This document shows positions 6,666-14,447 of a stretch of 17,224 bases of DNA, piece after piece (position 1 is the first letter of the stretch; the number at the start of each line of letters is the position of its first letter). Below the pieces are notes generated by a model. That model saw only the letters and a program-made list of their open reading frames with translations, had not been told where the DNA came from and did not search any database. The DNA is from an uncultured Prevotella sp. GTDB taxonomy: Bacteria; Bacteroidota; Bacteroidia; Bacteroidales; Bacteroidaceae. A program made the translations under genes and the position numbers. The stretch is taken from assembly GCA_900546345.1 (NCBI GenBank), contig URCI01000060.1, positions 1-17,224 of the forward strand, given 5' to 3'.

Positions 6666-7535
6666 ATGAAATTAAACATTGTAGTACTTGCCAAGCAAGT
6701 GCCAGACACAAGAAACGTGGGCAAGGATGCCATGACCGCAGAAGGAACGGTCAACCGTGCAGCCCTGCCTGCCATCTTCAATCCTGAAGACTTGAACGCC
6801 TTGGAGCAAGCTCTTCGCATCAAGGACGAAAATCCCGGTTCCACTGTGGGTGTGCTGACTATGGGTCCTCCACGTGCCGGTGAGATCATCCGCCAGGGTC
6901 TTTATCGTGGAGCTGACACGGGCTGGTTGCTCACCGACCGTAAGTTTGCCGGTGCTGACACACTCGCTACTTCCTACGCTCTGTCTATGGCTATTAAAAA
7001 GATTGGCAAGGTGGACATCATCCTCGGTGGTCGCCAGGCAATCGACGGCGATACGGCTCAGGTAGGTCCTCAGGTCGCTCAGAAGCTCGGACTGAATCAG
7101 GTAACTTACGCAGAAGAGATCTTGAAGATCGAAAACGGCAAGGCTACAATCCGCCGTCATATCGATGGTGGCGTTGAAACTGTAGAAGCTCCGCTGCCCG
7201 TGCTGATTACTGTCAACGGCACTGCTGCTCCTGCCCGCCCCTGCAATGCAAAGCTCGTCATGAAATACAAATACGCTTCCTGCCCAATGGAGCGCAAAGG
7301 CGATGAGCCCTGGACGAGTCTGTACGAGACACGTCCATATCTCACCCTCAACCAATGGAGTGTTGCCGACGTCAACGGCGATGAGGCTCAGTGCGGTCTG
7401 TCGGGTTCGCCTACAAAGGTAAAGGCCGTGCAGAACATCGTGTTCCAAGCTAAGGAGAGCAAAACGCTCACCAGTAGCGATGCCGACATCGAGAGTCTGA
7501 TGAAGGAACTTCTCGCTGAAAAGATTATTGGCTAA
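6666..7535 (+). CDS. etfB: Electron transfer flavoprotein subunit beta
   Basis: This 289-residue protein is the EtfB/FixA subunit of the ETF heterodimer, which passes electrons between acyl-CoA dehydrogenases and other carriers in the cytoplasm. It starts MKLNIVVLAKQVPDT, the classic EtfB opening, followed by INPEDLNALE-like FNPEDLNALEQAL. Residues 121-135 read GGRQAIDGDTAQVGP. The DGDTAQVGP form is typical of clostridial-type EtfB, including subunits that carry the bifurcating FAD. Mitochondrial-type EtfB has a different sequence at this site (AIDDDCNQTG). This hints at, but does not prove, an electron-bifurcating ETF. The stop is 21 bp before etfA. A full Bacteroidetes promoter lies just upstream, with no Shine-Dalgarno, as usual for the phylum. 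Confidence 0.96.
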   Translation: MKLNIVVLAKQVPDTRNVGKDAMTAEGTVNRAALPAIFNPEDLNALEQALRIKDENPGSTVGVLTMGPPRAGEIIRQGLYRGADTGWLLTDRKFAGADTLATSYALSMAIKKIGKVDIILGGRQAIDGDTAQVGPQVAQKLGLNQVTYAEEILKIENGKATIRRHIDGGVETVEAPLPVLITVNGTAAPARPCNAKLVMKYKYASCPMERKGDEPWTSLYETRPYLTLNQWSVADVNGDEAQCGLSGSPTKVKAVQNIVFQAKESKTLTSSDADIESLMKELLAEKIIG

Positions 7536-7556
7536 ACTCAAGACTTTACAGAAATC

Positions 7557-8579
7557 ATGAACAACGTATTTGTATATTGCGAAATAGAAGGCACTACCGT
7601 TCAGGAAGTGTCACAAGAACTGCTCACCAAGGGCCGTAAGCTCGCCAACCAGCTCGGCGTACAGCTCAATGCCATCGTTGCCGGAACAGGTATCAAAGGC
7701 AAAGTAGAGCAGCAGATCCTGCCCTATGGCGTTGACAAGCTCTTTGTCTTCGACGCACCGGGACTGTTCCCATACACCTCTGCCCCTCACACCGACATAC
7801 TGGTGAACCTCTTCAAAGAGGAGAAGCCACAAGTGGCACTGATGGGCGCTACGGTCATCGGCCGTGACTTGGGCCCACGTGTCAGCTCTTCGCTGACTTC
7901 CGGTCTGACAGCAGACTGCACCCAACTGGAGATTGGTGACTATGACGACAAGAAGAGTGGCAAGCACTACGAGAACCTGCTCTATCAGATTCGCCCGGCA
8001 TTCGGTGGAAACATCGTCGCTACGATTGTCAATCCCGACCATCGTCCACAGATGGCTACCGTGCGCTCTGGCGTCATGCAGCGTGAGATCCTCGATGAGA
8101 ACTACAAAGGCGAGGTGGTCTATCCTGATGTGGCCAAGTATGTTCCTGAGGTAGATTATGTGGTCAAAGTGATCGACCGCCATGTAGAGGCCGCCAAGAA
8201 CAACCTCAAAGCAGCTCCTATTGTTGTTGCCGGCGGATATGGCATGGGATCGAAGGAAGGCTTCGACATGCTGTTTGAGCTCGCTAAGGAACTCCACGGC
8301 GAAGTAGGCGCCAGCCGCGCCGCTGTGGATGCAGGATGGGTAGACCACGACCGTCAGGTCGGACAGACAGGTGTCACCGTACATCCCAAGGTCTATATTG
8401 CCTGCGGTATCTCGGGCCAGATCCAGCACATCGCCGGTATGCAAGACGCCGGCATCATCATCTCTGTCAACAGCGACCCCGACGCTCCTATCAACGCCAT
8501 CGCTGACTATGTCATCAACGGCACCGTGGAAGAGGTGGTACCCAAACTTATTAAGTATTACAAGCAGAACACCAAGTAA
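7557..8579 (+). CDS. etfA: Electron transfer flavoprotein subunit alpha
   Basis: This 340-residue EtfA has the usual two-part layout: an N-terminal ETF domain (about 1-190) and a C-terminal FAD-binding domain (about 215-335). FAD-site motifs are visible in order: VVAGGYGMG (223-231), GASRAAVDAGW (from 251), GQTGVTVHPKVYIACGISG (from 269), QHIAGM, and the NSDPDAPI loop near the end. Its length is normal, with no N-terminal ferredoxin insert or extension. It partners with EtfB to hold FAD between the alpha C-terminal domain and the beta subunit. The stop codon is two bases before the start of the acyl-CoA dehydrogenase, so the genes are almost certainly co-transcribed and translationally coupled. 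Confidence 0.96.
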   Translation: MNNVFVYCEIEGTTVQEVSQELLTKGRKLANQLGVQLNAIVAGTGIKGKVEQQILPYGVDKLFVFDAPGLFPYTSAPHTDILVNLFKEEKPQVALMGATVIGRDLGPRVSSSLTSGLTADCTQLEIGDYDDKKSGKHYENLLYQIRPAFGGNIVATIVNPDHRPQMATVRSGVMQREILDENYKGEVVYPDVAKYVPEVDYVVKVIDRHVEAAKNNLKAAPIVVAGGYGMGSKEGFDMLFELAKELHGEVGASRAAVDAGWVDHDRQVGQTGVTVHPKVYIACGISGQIQHIAGMQDAGIIISVNSDPDAPINAIADYVINGTVEEVVPKLIKYYKQNTK

Positions 8580-8581
8580 TC

Positions 8582-10276
8582 ATGGTAGACGTAAAGAAAT
8601 TAGAATATTATCTCAACAGTCCTCTCATGAAGAGAATCGTTGAGTTGAAGGAAAGAAACTACGCTGACAAAGATCAGTTCGCTGATGCACCGGTCAACTA
8701 CGACGATGCGATCGAGAACTACAAGCGCATCCTGGCCATTACCGACGATGTGGCCAAGAACATCATTGAGCCCAACTCTGAAAGCGTTGATCAGGAAGGT
8801 CCGCATTTGGAGAATGGCCGCATGATCTACGCCAGCAAGACCTACGAAAACCTTGACGCTACCCGCAAGGCCGGTCTGTGGGGCATCTCCATGCCGCGCC
8901 GCTTCGGTGGTCTGAACTTGCCAATCACCGTTTTCTCCATGCTCTCTGAGTTGGTGTCTGCCGCCGACTCTGGTTTCCAAAACGTGTGGAGCCTGCAAAG
9001 CTGCATCGACACACTCTATGAGTTCGGTACTCCCGAACAGCAAGCCAAGTACATTCCACGCATCTGCCAAGGCGAGACGATGTCGATGGACTTGACGGAG
9101 CCTGATGCTGGTTCTGACTTGCAGCGTGTCATGCTCAAGGCGACTCAGGATGCCGACGGAACATGGCGACTCAACGGTGTCAAGCGTTTCATCACCAACG
9201 GCGACTCCGATATCCATCTCGTACTGGCCCGTTCAGAGGAAGGCACTCATGACGGACGTGGCTTGTCAATGTTTATCTATGACAAGCGCGACGGCGGCGT
9301 AACTGTCCGCCATATCGAGAACAAGCTCGGTATCCATGGTTCACCTACCTGCGAGTTGGTTTACAAGAACGCAAAATGTGAACTCTGTGGTGATCGCAAG
9401 TTGGGACTTATCAAATATGTGATGAGCTTGATGAACGGTGCCCGTCTGGGCATTGCCGCTCAGAGCGTAGGTCTCGAGCAGGAGGCTTATGACCAGGCAC
9501 TGGCATACGCTAAAGAGCGTGCTCAGTTTGGTAAGAAGATCATCACCTTCCCGGCTGTCTACGACATGCTCTCCCGTATGAAGGCCAAGATCGACGCCTC
9601 TCGTGCTGTGCTCTATCAGACCGCCCGTTATGTCGACGTCTATAAGACGCTCGAGGACATCTCACGCGAGCGCAAGCTGACTCCCGATGAGCGTAAGGAA
9701 ATGAAGAAATACAGCCGTCTGGCCGATGCATTTACACCGTTAGGCAAAGGCATGACCTCTGAGTATGCCAACCAGAACGCTTACGACTGCGTCAGTGTTC
9801 ACGGTGGCTCCGGCTTCATCATGGAGTATAAGGCACAGCGCTTGCTGCGCGATGCACGTATCTTCTCCATCTATGAGGGTACAACTCAGTTGCAAGTGGT
9901 GGCCGCCGTCCGTTACATCACAAACGGCACCTATCTGGGCATCATGCGCGAAATGCTGGCTGAAGAAGTCTGCGACTGCATGAAACCACTGCAGACGCGT
10001 ATCGCTAAGCTCGTTGACCTCTATGAGGAAGCTGTCAACAAGGTGAAAGCAGACGAGAACCAGGACGAGCATGATTTCCTGGCCCGCCGCATGTATAACA
10101 TGACTGGCAACATCATCCTTTCCCTTTTGCTTCTTCGCGACGCCACCAATGTGCCTGAAGAGTTTGCAAAGAGTGCGAATGTCTTCGCGCGTATGGCTGA
10201 AGAAGAGTGCATCGGCAGTCATGCCTATATCATGAACTTCAAAGCTGATGACATGAGCAACTTCGTAGCAGAGTAA
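8582..10276 (+). CDS. Acyl-CoA dehydrogenase, long form with C-terminal extension
   Basis: This 564-residue flavoenzyme forms or reduces an alpha-beta double bond in acyl-CoA thioesters, exchanging electrons with the ETF encoded just upstream. Family motifs include SMDLTEPDAGSDL (substrate/FAD region, about 162-174), KRFITNGDSD, and YAKERAQFGKKI (about 305-316). The loop IYEGTTQLQ carries the catalytic base Glu432. Classical butyryl-CoA dehydrogenases are about 380 residues. This protein has an N-terminal extension of about 60 residues and about 110 residues after the catalytic loop, like the longer ACADs with an extra helical C-terminal domain. No thiolase, crotonase or 3-hydroxyacyl-CoA dehydrogenase is encoded nearby, so chain length, direction and pathway are not determined. 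Confidence 0.93.
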   Translation: MVDVKKLEYYLNSPLMKRIVELKERNYADKDQFADAPVNYDDAIENYKRILAITDDVAKNIIEPNSESVDQEGPHLENGRMIYASKTYENLDATRKAGLWGISMPRRFGGLNLPITVFSMLSELVSAADSGFQNVWSLQSCIDTLYEFGTPEQQAKYIPRICQGETMSMDLTEPDAGSDLQRVMLKATQDADGTWRLNGVKRFITNGDSDIHLVLARSEEGTHDGRGLSMFIYDKRDGGVTVRHIENKLGIHGSPTCELVYKNAKCELCGDRKLGLIKYVMSLMNGARLGIAAQSVGLEQEAYDQALAYAKERAQFGKKIITFPAVYDMLSRMKAKIDASRAVLYQTARYVDVYKTLEDISRERKLTPDERKEMKKYSRLADAFTPLGKGMTSEYANQNAYDCVSVHGGSGFIMEYKAQRLLRDARIFSIYEGTTQLQVVAAVRYITNGTYLGIMREMLAEEVCDCMKPLQTRIAKLVDLYEEAVNKVKADENQDEHDFLARRMYNMTGNIILSLLLLRDATNVPEEFAKSANVFARMAEEECIGSHAYIMNFKADDMSNFVAE

Positions 10277-10308
10277 GCATTTACGCTCTGTTAAGAACAC
10301 ATATCCTT

Positions 10309-10369
10309 CCGCCGTATGGTCCCTGCCCAACAGCAGAGTATCATGCGGCGGTTGATCTTTATTTTTATT
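10309..10369 (+). terminator. Intrinsic terminator of the etf/ACAD operon
   Basis: CCGCCGTATG (10309-10318) pairs with CATGCGGCGG (10342-10351) as a 10-bp stem containing one T-G wobble. A T-rich tract follows (TTGATCTTTATTTTTATT). It lies 32 bp after the ACAD stop codon. A weaker stem, CAGAG/CTCTG, sits over the stop codon itself. Confidence 0.8.
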
Positions 10370-10409
10370 AAAGCATCCCAAAAGCTTTCCCACATTCGAA
10401 GATTATGTG

Positions 10410-10417
10410 TAACTTTG
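10410..10417 (+). promoter_or_regulatory. -7 element of the serine dehydratase promoter
   Basis: TAACTTTG matches the Bacteroidetes -7 consensus. The -33 region, around CTTTCC (10385-10390), is only a partial match. The predicted leader to the ATG at 10483 is about 60 nt. It contains an AT-rich near-palindrome, TTATATTATATAA (10443-10455). Confidence 0.65.
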
Positions 10418-10482
10418 TGGCATATTTATGAAACCACACTCCTTATATTATATAATAGGAGAAGCAAGGCAAGACAATATAT

Positions 10483-11721
10483 ATGAAATCACTTCGAGAG
10501 ATATATCGCATTGGTAAAGGCCCATCTTCAAGCCACACCATGGGACCACAGAAAGCAGCTCAACTCTATCTGAAACTACACCCAAAGGCTCAAGCCTTCC
10601 GCGTGACACTGTACGGTTCATTAGCCGCTACAGGCAAGGGACATATGACAGACGTTGCCATCAAGGAAGTATTGGAACCGCAGGGCGTAGTGGAAATCAT
10701 TTGGAAACCGGACATCTTTCTTCCCTTTCATCCTAACGGCATGAAGTTTGAGGAACTCGATGCGCCTAAGCCCGAAGGATGCACAAATGACGAACGCACA
10801 TCATCGCCATGGGTCGTCTACTCAATAGGAGGCGGGGCGCTGTCGGAAGGTGATCATCCTACAGGCATTCTCCCCAATTCTCCAGACATCTACCCACTCA
10901 CTCATTTAGTAGACATCCAGCACTGGTGTGATGACAATGGCCGGTCCTACTGGGAGTATGTCGATGCTTGGGAAGACAAAGGAATTTGGGAATATCTCCA
11001 CACTGTATGGGAAGCCATGAAAGCAGCCGTGGAACGTGGCATCAGGCACGATGGACGTTTGCCCGGCCCGCTCAATCTGCAACGTAAAGCACCGACCTAC
11101 TATGTCAAGGCACAAGGATATAAGCAGAGTCTGCAAACGCGTGCGCTGGTCTATGCCTATGCACTCGCGGTCAGCGAGGAAAATGCCAGTGGCGGCACTA
11201 TCGTCACAGCGCCTACTTGTGGGGCCTGCGGCGTCATCCCCGGCGTTTTGTATCATCTGTGGGAAGGCCATGACTTTTCAGAGAATCGCATTCTTCATGC
11301 TTTAGCAACAGCCGGTCTCGTTGGAAACATCGTGAAGGAAAACGCAAGTATCTCCGGTGCCGATGTAGGATGTCAAGGAGAAGTAGGTGTGGCCTGCGCC
11401 ATGGCGTCCGCTGCTGCTTGCCAGCTCTTTGGAGGAAGTCCCGCACAGATAGAGTACGCCGCAGAGATGGGACTGGAGCATCACTTGGGCATGACCTGCG
11501 ATCCTGTATGCGGATTGGTGCAGATTCCTTGTATTGAACGCAACGCCTTTGCAGCCACGCGCGCACTGGACTCCAATCTCTATGCCTCATTCAGCGATGG
11601 TAAGCATCGGGTCAGCTTTGACAAAGTCGTAGAAGCCATGCGGCAAACGGGACACGACCTGCCTTCGCTTTACAAAGAAACATCAGAAGGAGGCCTGGCA
11701 AAGCTCAGCATCAATAAATAA
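10483..11721 (+). CDS. sdaA: L-serine dehydratase (ammonia-lyase), iron-sulfur type, single chain
   Basis: This 412-residue enzyme converts L-serine to pyruvate and ammonia in the cytoplasm. It is the one-chain form: a beta domain first (about 1-140), with the GPSSSHTMGP motif including His18, then the alpha domain. Cluster ligands are recognisable by spacing: Cys297 (GADVGCQGEVGVACAMA), Cys339 (GMTCDPVCGLV) and Cys350 (QIPCIERNAFAA), 42 and 11 residues apart, as in characterised [4Fe-4S] serine dehydratases. Another conserved segment is APTCGACGVIPGV (243-255). The C-terminus, GGLAKLSINK, has no Cys, unlike the Legionella enzyme, where a C-terminal Cys occupies the fourth iron. It has its own -7 element and a small putative lipoprotein gene nine bases downstream. 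The enzyme should be oxygen-sensitive, which fits an anaerobe. Confidence 0.95.
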   Translation: MKSLREIYRIGKGPSSSHTMGPQKAAQLYLKLHPKAQAFRVTLYGSLAATGKGHMTDVAIKEVLEPQGVVEIIWKPDIFLPFHPNGMKFEELDAPKPEGCTNDERTSSPWVVYSIGGGALSEGDHPTGILPNSPDIYPLTHLVDIQHWCDDNGRSYWEYVDAWEDKGIWEYLHTVWEAMKAAVERGIRHDGRLPGPLNLQRKAPTYYVKAQGYKQSLQTRALVYAYALAVSEENASGGTIVTAPTCGACGVIPGVLYHLWEGHDFSENRILHALATAGLVGNIVKENASISGADVGCQGEVGVACAMASAAACQLFGGSPAQIEYAAEMGLEHHLGMTCDPVCGLVQIPCIERNAFAATRALDSNLYASFSDGKHRVSFDKVVEAMRQTGHDLPSLYKETSEGGLAKLSINK

Positions 11722-11730
11722 AAAAAGAAC

Positions 11731-12132
11731 ATGAGAAAAATACTCTATATCGTTCTGTCTCTCCCTGCACTCTCCATGATGACGGCAGCGTGCAAAATGG
11801 CACCAAAAGAAGAACTGGGCGACACAGTAGCCGCCACAGTCTTCGCCCCCATTGACACAGCCGCCCTGCACCGGAAGCAGGCCGCAGAGAAGAAAAACAT
11901 CAAGGACAGTACAGACATTTTCTATGTAGGGCCTGCTTCAGACCGCAAGAATCTGCAACTCATCAGCTATCCCAGCCGACGCGACACCATCATCCTGGGT
12001 CGCACACGACATGTCAAAAGATCTGGTTCTACTGACGTAGGGCATGTGGTGAGGATTGCGCTGTGGACACAGGGCAAAGACACTCTCGTATCAAAAATGG
12101 AGGAGTTCTTGCCTGCCAACCAAAAGAAATAA
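11731..12132 (+). CDS. Small putative lipoprotein, function unknown
   Basis: This 133-residue protein begins with a basic, hydrophobic signal (MRKILYIVLSLPALSMMTAAC). A lipobox-like TAAC ends at Cys21, so the mature protein is probably lipid-anchored or secreted, although the lipobox is not canonical. The mature part has no recognised domain. It is rich in charged residues early (HRKQAAEKKNIKDSTD, about 47-62), and the middle and end (IFYVGPASDRKNLQLISYP and VVRIALWTQGKDTLV) look like beta strands. It starts nine bases after the serine dehydratase stop, so co-transcription is likely, but a functional link is doubtful. Codon use and the credible signal peptide support a real gene. A frame overlapping its 3' end (12063-12287) lacks such features. 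Confidence 0.7.
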   Translation: MRKILYIVLSLPALSMMTAACKMAPKEELGDTVAATVFAPIDTAALHRKQAAEKKNIKDSTDIFYVGPASDRKNLQLISYPSRRDTIILGRTRHVKRSGSTDVGHVVRIALWTQGKDTLVSKMEEFLPANQKK

Positions 12133-12192
12133 AGCGAAAAACAGGACAGAAGCCACCCAAACGGGATCGCATACGTAGAGAAGCGGAAGAAA

Positions 12193-12236
12193 GAAGACTG
12201 AAAACAGGGAAAAAGAAGGCTGAAAATAGGAAGAAA
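12193..12236 (+). repeat. Two-copy 22-bp purine-rich tandem repeat
   Basis: The non-coding stretch 12133-12291 is strongly purine-rich on the plus strand. Within it, 12193-12214 and 12215-12236 are adjacent 22-bp copies matching at 18 of 22 positions, all four differences being transitions. No function is evident. Confidence 0.5.
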
Positions 12237-12269
12237 CGAATATGGATGCAAAAAAAATGGTCATTTCCT

Positions 12270-12299
12270 TTTGAGTTTCACAATTAATGCTTATATTTG
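12270..12299 (+). promoter_or_regulatory. Bacteroidetes promoter of the TPR-like gene (and probably queDE)
   Basis: TTTG (12270-12273), 18 bases, then TATATTTG (12292-12299) match the consensus. The predicted leader to the ATG at 12321 is only about 15 nt. Confidence 0.75.
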
Positions 12300-12320
12300 T
12301 AAACGAGAAAAAGTAAATGA

Positions 12321-14054
12321 ATGACTTGGCTTGTTATCATCTTAGAACTCCTAGCCGTAAGCCTCGCTGCAACGGTCTTCATCCTGATTCAGCGCTTTCT
12401 TGACAAAAGAAGTGAGCAAAACAGGTTGGAAGCAGATCATGTCCAAGAACAAAACAAGAAACGTTTGGACAAGGCTCTCAAGGAACTTAATACAAAAGCC
12501 ACTTGGGAGAAAGATCATGAGGACTTGATTGCTCACTTTGATTATCAGAGTGGTCATTTCCGTATCAGGTTAGAGAAAAACTCTGTCAAGGCCCGACTTT
12601 TCTTCTTCTATTTCTTTGACACGCCTATCAGCTATTTGGAACTCGTGCGCAGTCTGTGCAATCAATGTAATTTGAATGCAGAGAGCTGCCGCATTGTCTA
12701 CACCGTCAACGACAAAACGGGCAAGGTCGACGTCCACATCCTCGACACGATGACCCTGCACGATGACGATGCCACGACAAGTCTGCAAAGAGAACTCAAC
12801 AGCATCTTCTATTGGCAGACTCTGTTTATCCAGCGCTATAGTGAATTGAAACCTGCAACCAAACATAGCAACAATCATGATCTGGAAAAACAAAATGCGG
12901 AATGGCAACATGAGCTTTTCCTGATCCGCGAACAGGAGATGATGCATCAAAGCGAAGGTCCCCACTGGCATGAAAACAAGGACAAAGAGTTTCACCTGGA
13001 TCATCTCTTGGCCACGACACTCGGCTTGTCTTCGATAAAGCCTGTTGACATGGAGATCTGCCGGAACAATACCTTGACGCATCTCGAAGAAGCCGACAAA
13101 ATTCTCTCCTATCCGATTCACCAGGCACTTTTCCAAGACAACGACACGATCTTGCCATTTGCCGTCTTAAGACTCAATTATGTGGATCCGTGCAATCCAA
13201 CGACACCCCAACACTTGGTCATTGATATGGAACAGGAAGGCCGGTCGGCCGACACCATCTACTATCGTGCGACATTGTGCGTCATACCCAGCCCATTGGA
13301 CCCCAATACTCCTGTGAGCGACAGCAGCGATCACCAGAAACGCATGACAAGCATCTTGCTTGGGTATGACATCCATGGAAAAAGCAATCTCCAGGAGAAA
13401 TTTAACTATATCTGGAAAGAGGCCATGGCCAAACAGAAGGAAGGCAGCACAGACCAACTTACCGAGGATGAGAGATTGTTGCTGCGTTTACAAACGCCTC
13501 AGACCCGGCAACTGTTCCTTGAAAGCAAAGACCTCATCCACGAAAAACGCTATTATGAAGCCATCCAGCGGTTGAAACCAGTCTTTCAAGAAATGGCGGA
13601 AGAATATCCGGCCATGGGTCCAGAGGATACCCACAACTTCTATGAAGTCTGTTATCTATTGGGCTCATGCTATACGTGCCTGGGACAATACAAAGAAGGC
13701 CTATACTACTTACAGCCTACGATCAGCACACGACGCATCACTTACACAGAGATGTATGTCAACTGTCTGGTCAACTCACACGACTTCCGCGCACTGGGCT
13801 TTGTCAATGAATTGCTCCAGGATCTCGTCCCTCCTATAGAGAACGAGATAGAGGACGAAGAAAATTATCAAGAGGAAATGCATGCCAACAATGCATTTAT
13901 CAACTTCCTCAAACGCAGGAAGGCTTACATGCTGGTCGAGCGAAAATGCTATGACGACGCAGAAAAAATTCTCAAAGAAATGCTCGACGAGCCCGACAGC
14001 AGTGATTTTGCATTGCAGGAACTGGCATTCATTCAGAAAAACAAAGGTAAATAG
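12321..14054 (+). CDS. Membrane-anchored TPR-like protein of unknown function
   Basis: This 577-residue protein opens with one transmembrane helix (about residues 2-24). A charged, probably coiled-coil stretch follows (about 26-65, KRSEQNRLEADHVQEQNKKRLDKALKELN). A large middle region (about 70-370) has no domain I recognise; it mixes beta-like stretches and His-rich segments such as HWHENKDKEFHLDH (about 214-227). The C-terminal part (about 385-577) is helical and looks like tetratricopeptide-type repeats, including KDLIHEKRYYEAIQRLKPVF, YEVCYLLGSCYTCLGQYKEGLYYL and KCYDDAEKILKEML. The start at 12321 is preferred over an ATG four bases earlier because only this frame encodes the helix and stays open. 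It has its own promoter, and queD follows after 54 bp. The architecture suggests an envelope or inner-membrane scaffold; no enzymatic role can be claimed. Confidence 0.85.
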   Translation: MTWLVIILELLAVSLAATVFILIQRFLDKRSEQNRLEADHVQEQNKKRLDKALKELNTKATWEKDHEDLIAHFDYQSGHFRIRLEKNSVKARLFFFYFFDTPISYLELVRSLCNQCNLNAESCRIVYTVNDKTGKVDVHILDTMTLHDDDATTSLQRELNSIFYWQTLFIQRYSELKPATKHSNNHDLEKQNAEWQHELFLIREQEMMHQSEGPHWHENKDKEFHLDHLLATTLGLSSIKPVDMEICRNNTLTHLEEADKILSYPIHQALFQDNDTILPFAVLRLNYVDPCNPTTPQHLVIDMEQEGRSADTIYYRATLCVIPSPLDPNTPVSDSSDHQKRMTSILLGYDIHGKSNLQEKFNYIWKEAMAKQKEGSTDQLTEDERLLLRLQTPQTRQLFLESKDLIHEKRYYEAIQRLKPVFQEMAEEYPAMGPEDTHNFYEVCYLLGSCYTCLGQYKEGLYYLQPTISTRRITYTEMYVNCLVNSHDFRALGFVNELLQDLVPPIENEIEDEENYQEEMHANNAFINFLKRRKAYMLVERKCYDDAEKILKEMLDEPDSSDFALQELAFIQKNKGK

Positions 14055-14070
14055 ACAAACAACAACACAA

Positions 14071-14086
14071 GCAGGACATGTCCTGC
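14071..14086. promoter_or_regulatory. Perfect 16-bp palindrome before queD
   Basis: GCAGGACATGTCCTGC equals its own reverse complement at every position. It sits 16 bp after the TPR-like gene stop and 22 bp before the queD start. As DNA it could be an operator for a dimeric regulator. As RNA it could fold into a 6-bp stem with a CATG loop. No TAnnTTTG element and no preQ1-riboswitch-like sequence were seen beside it. Confidence 0.5.
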
Positions 14087-14108
14087 AAGTTCACTACATC
14101 ATCATAAA

Positions 14109-14447
14109 ATGTACTACATACAAAAGAGTTTCGAAATCTCAGCAAGCCACCACCTCAATCTCACATACAGCAGCAAATGCACACAAGTGCACGGACACAA
14201 CTGGCACATCACCGTGTACTGCAAAGCAAAAGAGTTGAACGAAAACGGCATGGTGGCTGACTTTGGACATATCAAGCAGCTCATACATGGGCAACTGGAC
14301 CATCAGGACATCAATAAGGTGCTGCCCTTCAATCCTACTGCCGAAAACATGGCACGATGGATCGTCGATGAAGTCCCGAATTGCTACAAAGCAAAAGTGC
14401 AGGAAAGTGACGGCAACATTGCCTGGTATGAGAAAGACGAGGAATGA
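14109..14447 (+). CDS. queD: 6-carboxytetrahydropterin synthase (QueD)
   Basis: This 112-residue protein is a short member of the 6-pyruvoyl-tetrahydropterin synthase family. It makes 6-carboxy-5,6,7,8-tetrahydropterin from dihydroneopterin triphosphate, the second step toward queuosine. Zinc ligands are visible as SASHHL (His15) and VHGHNW (His28 and His30). The catalytic Cys is Cys24 (SSKCTQVHGH). VADFGHIK, LDHQDIN and the substrate-binding PTAEN (77-80 region) follow in family order, and Glu99 near the C-terminus fits the pterin anchor. The length is at the lower end for QueD. It overlaps queE by the four bases ATGA if the upstream queE start is used. QueE catalyses the next step, so the pair is functionally coherent; queC and queF are not in the window. 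Confidence 0.94.
   Translation: MYYIQKSFEISASHHLNLTYSSKCTQVHGHNWHITVYCKAKELNENGMVADFGHIKQLIHGQLDHQDINKVLPFNPTAENMARWIVDEVPNCYKAKVQESDGNIAWYEKDEE

Noticed and set aside
6672..7541. 289-codon minus-strand frame opposite etfB
   Set aside because: It mirrors etfB almost exactly, and etfB is unambiguous; the antisense product has no family features.
12063..12287. 74-codon Lys/Arg-rich frame after the small lipoprotein
   Set aside because: It overlaps the end of a better-supported gene, and its basic composition simply reflects purine-rich non-coding DNA.
14087..14108. preQ1 riboswitch before queD
   Set aside because: Only 22 bases separate the palindrome from the start codon, and no pseudoknot arms or A-rich tail of the known preQ1 classes are visible.
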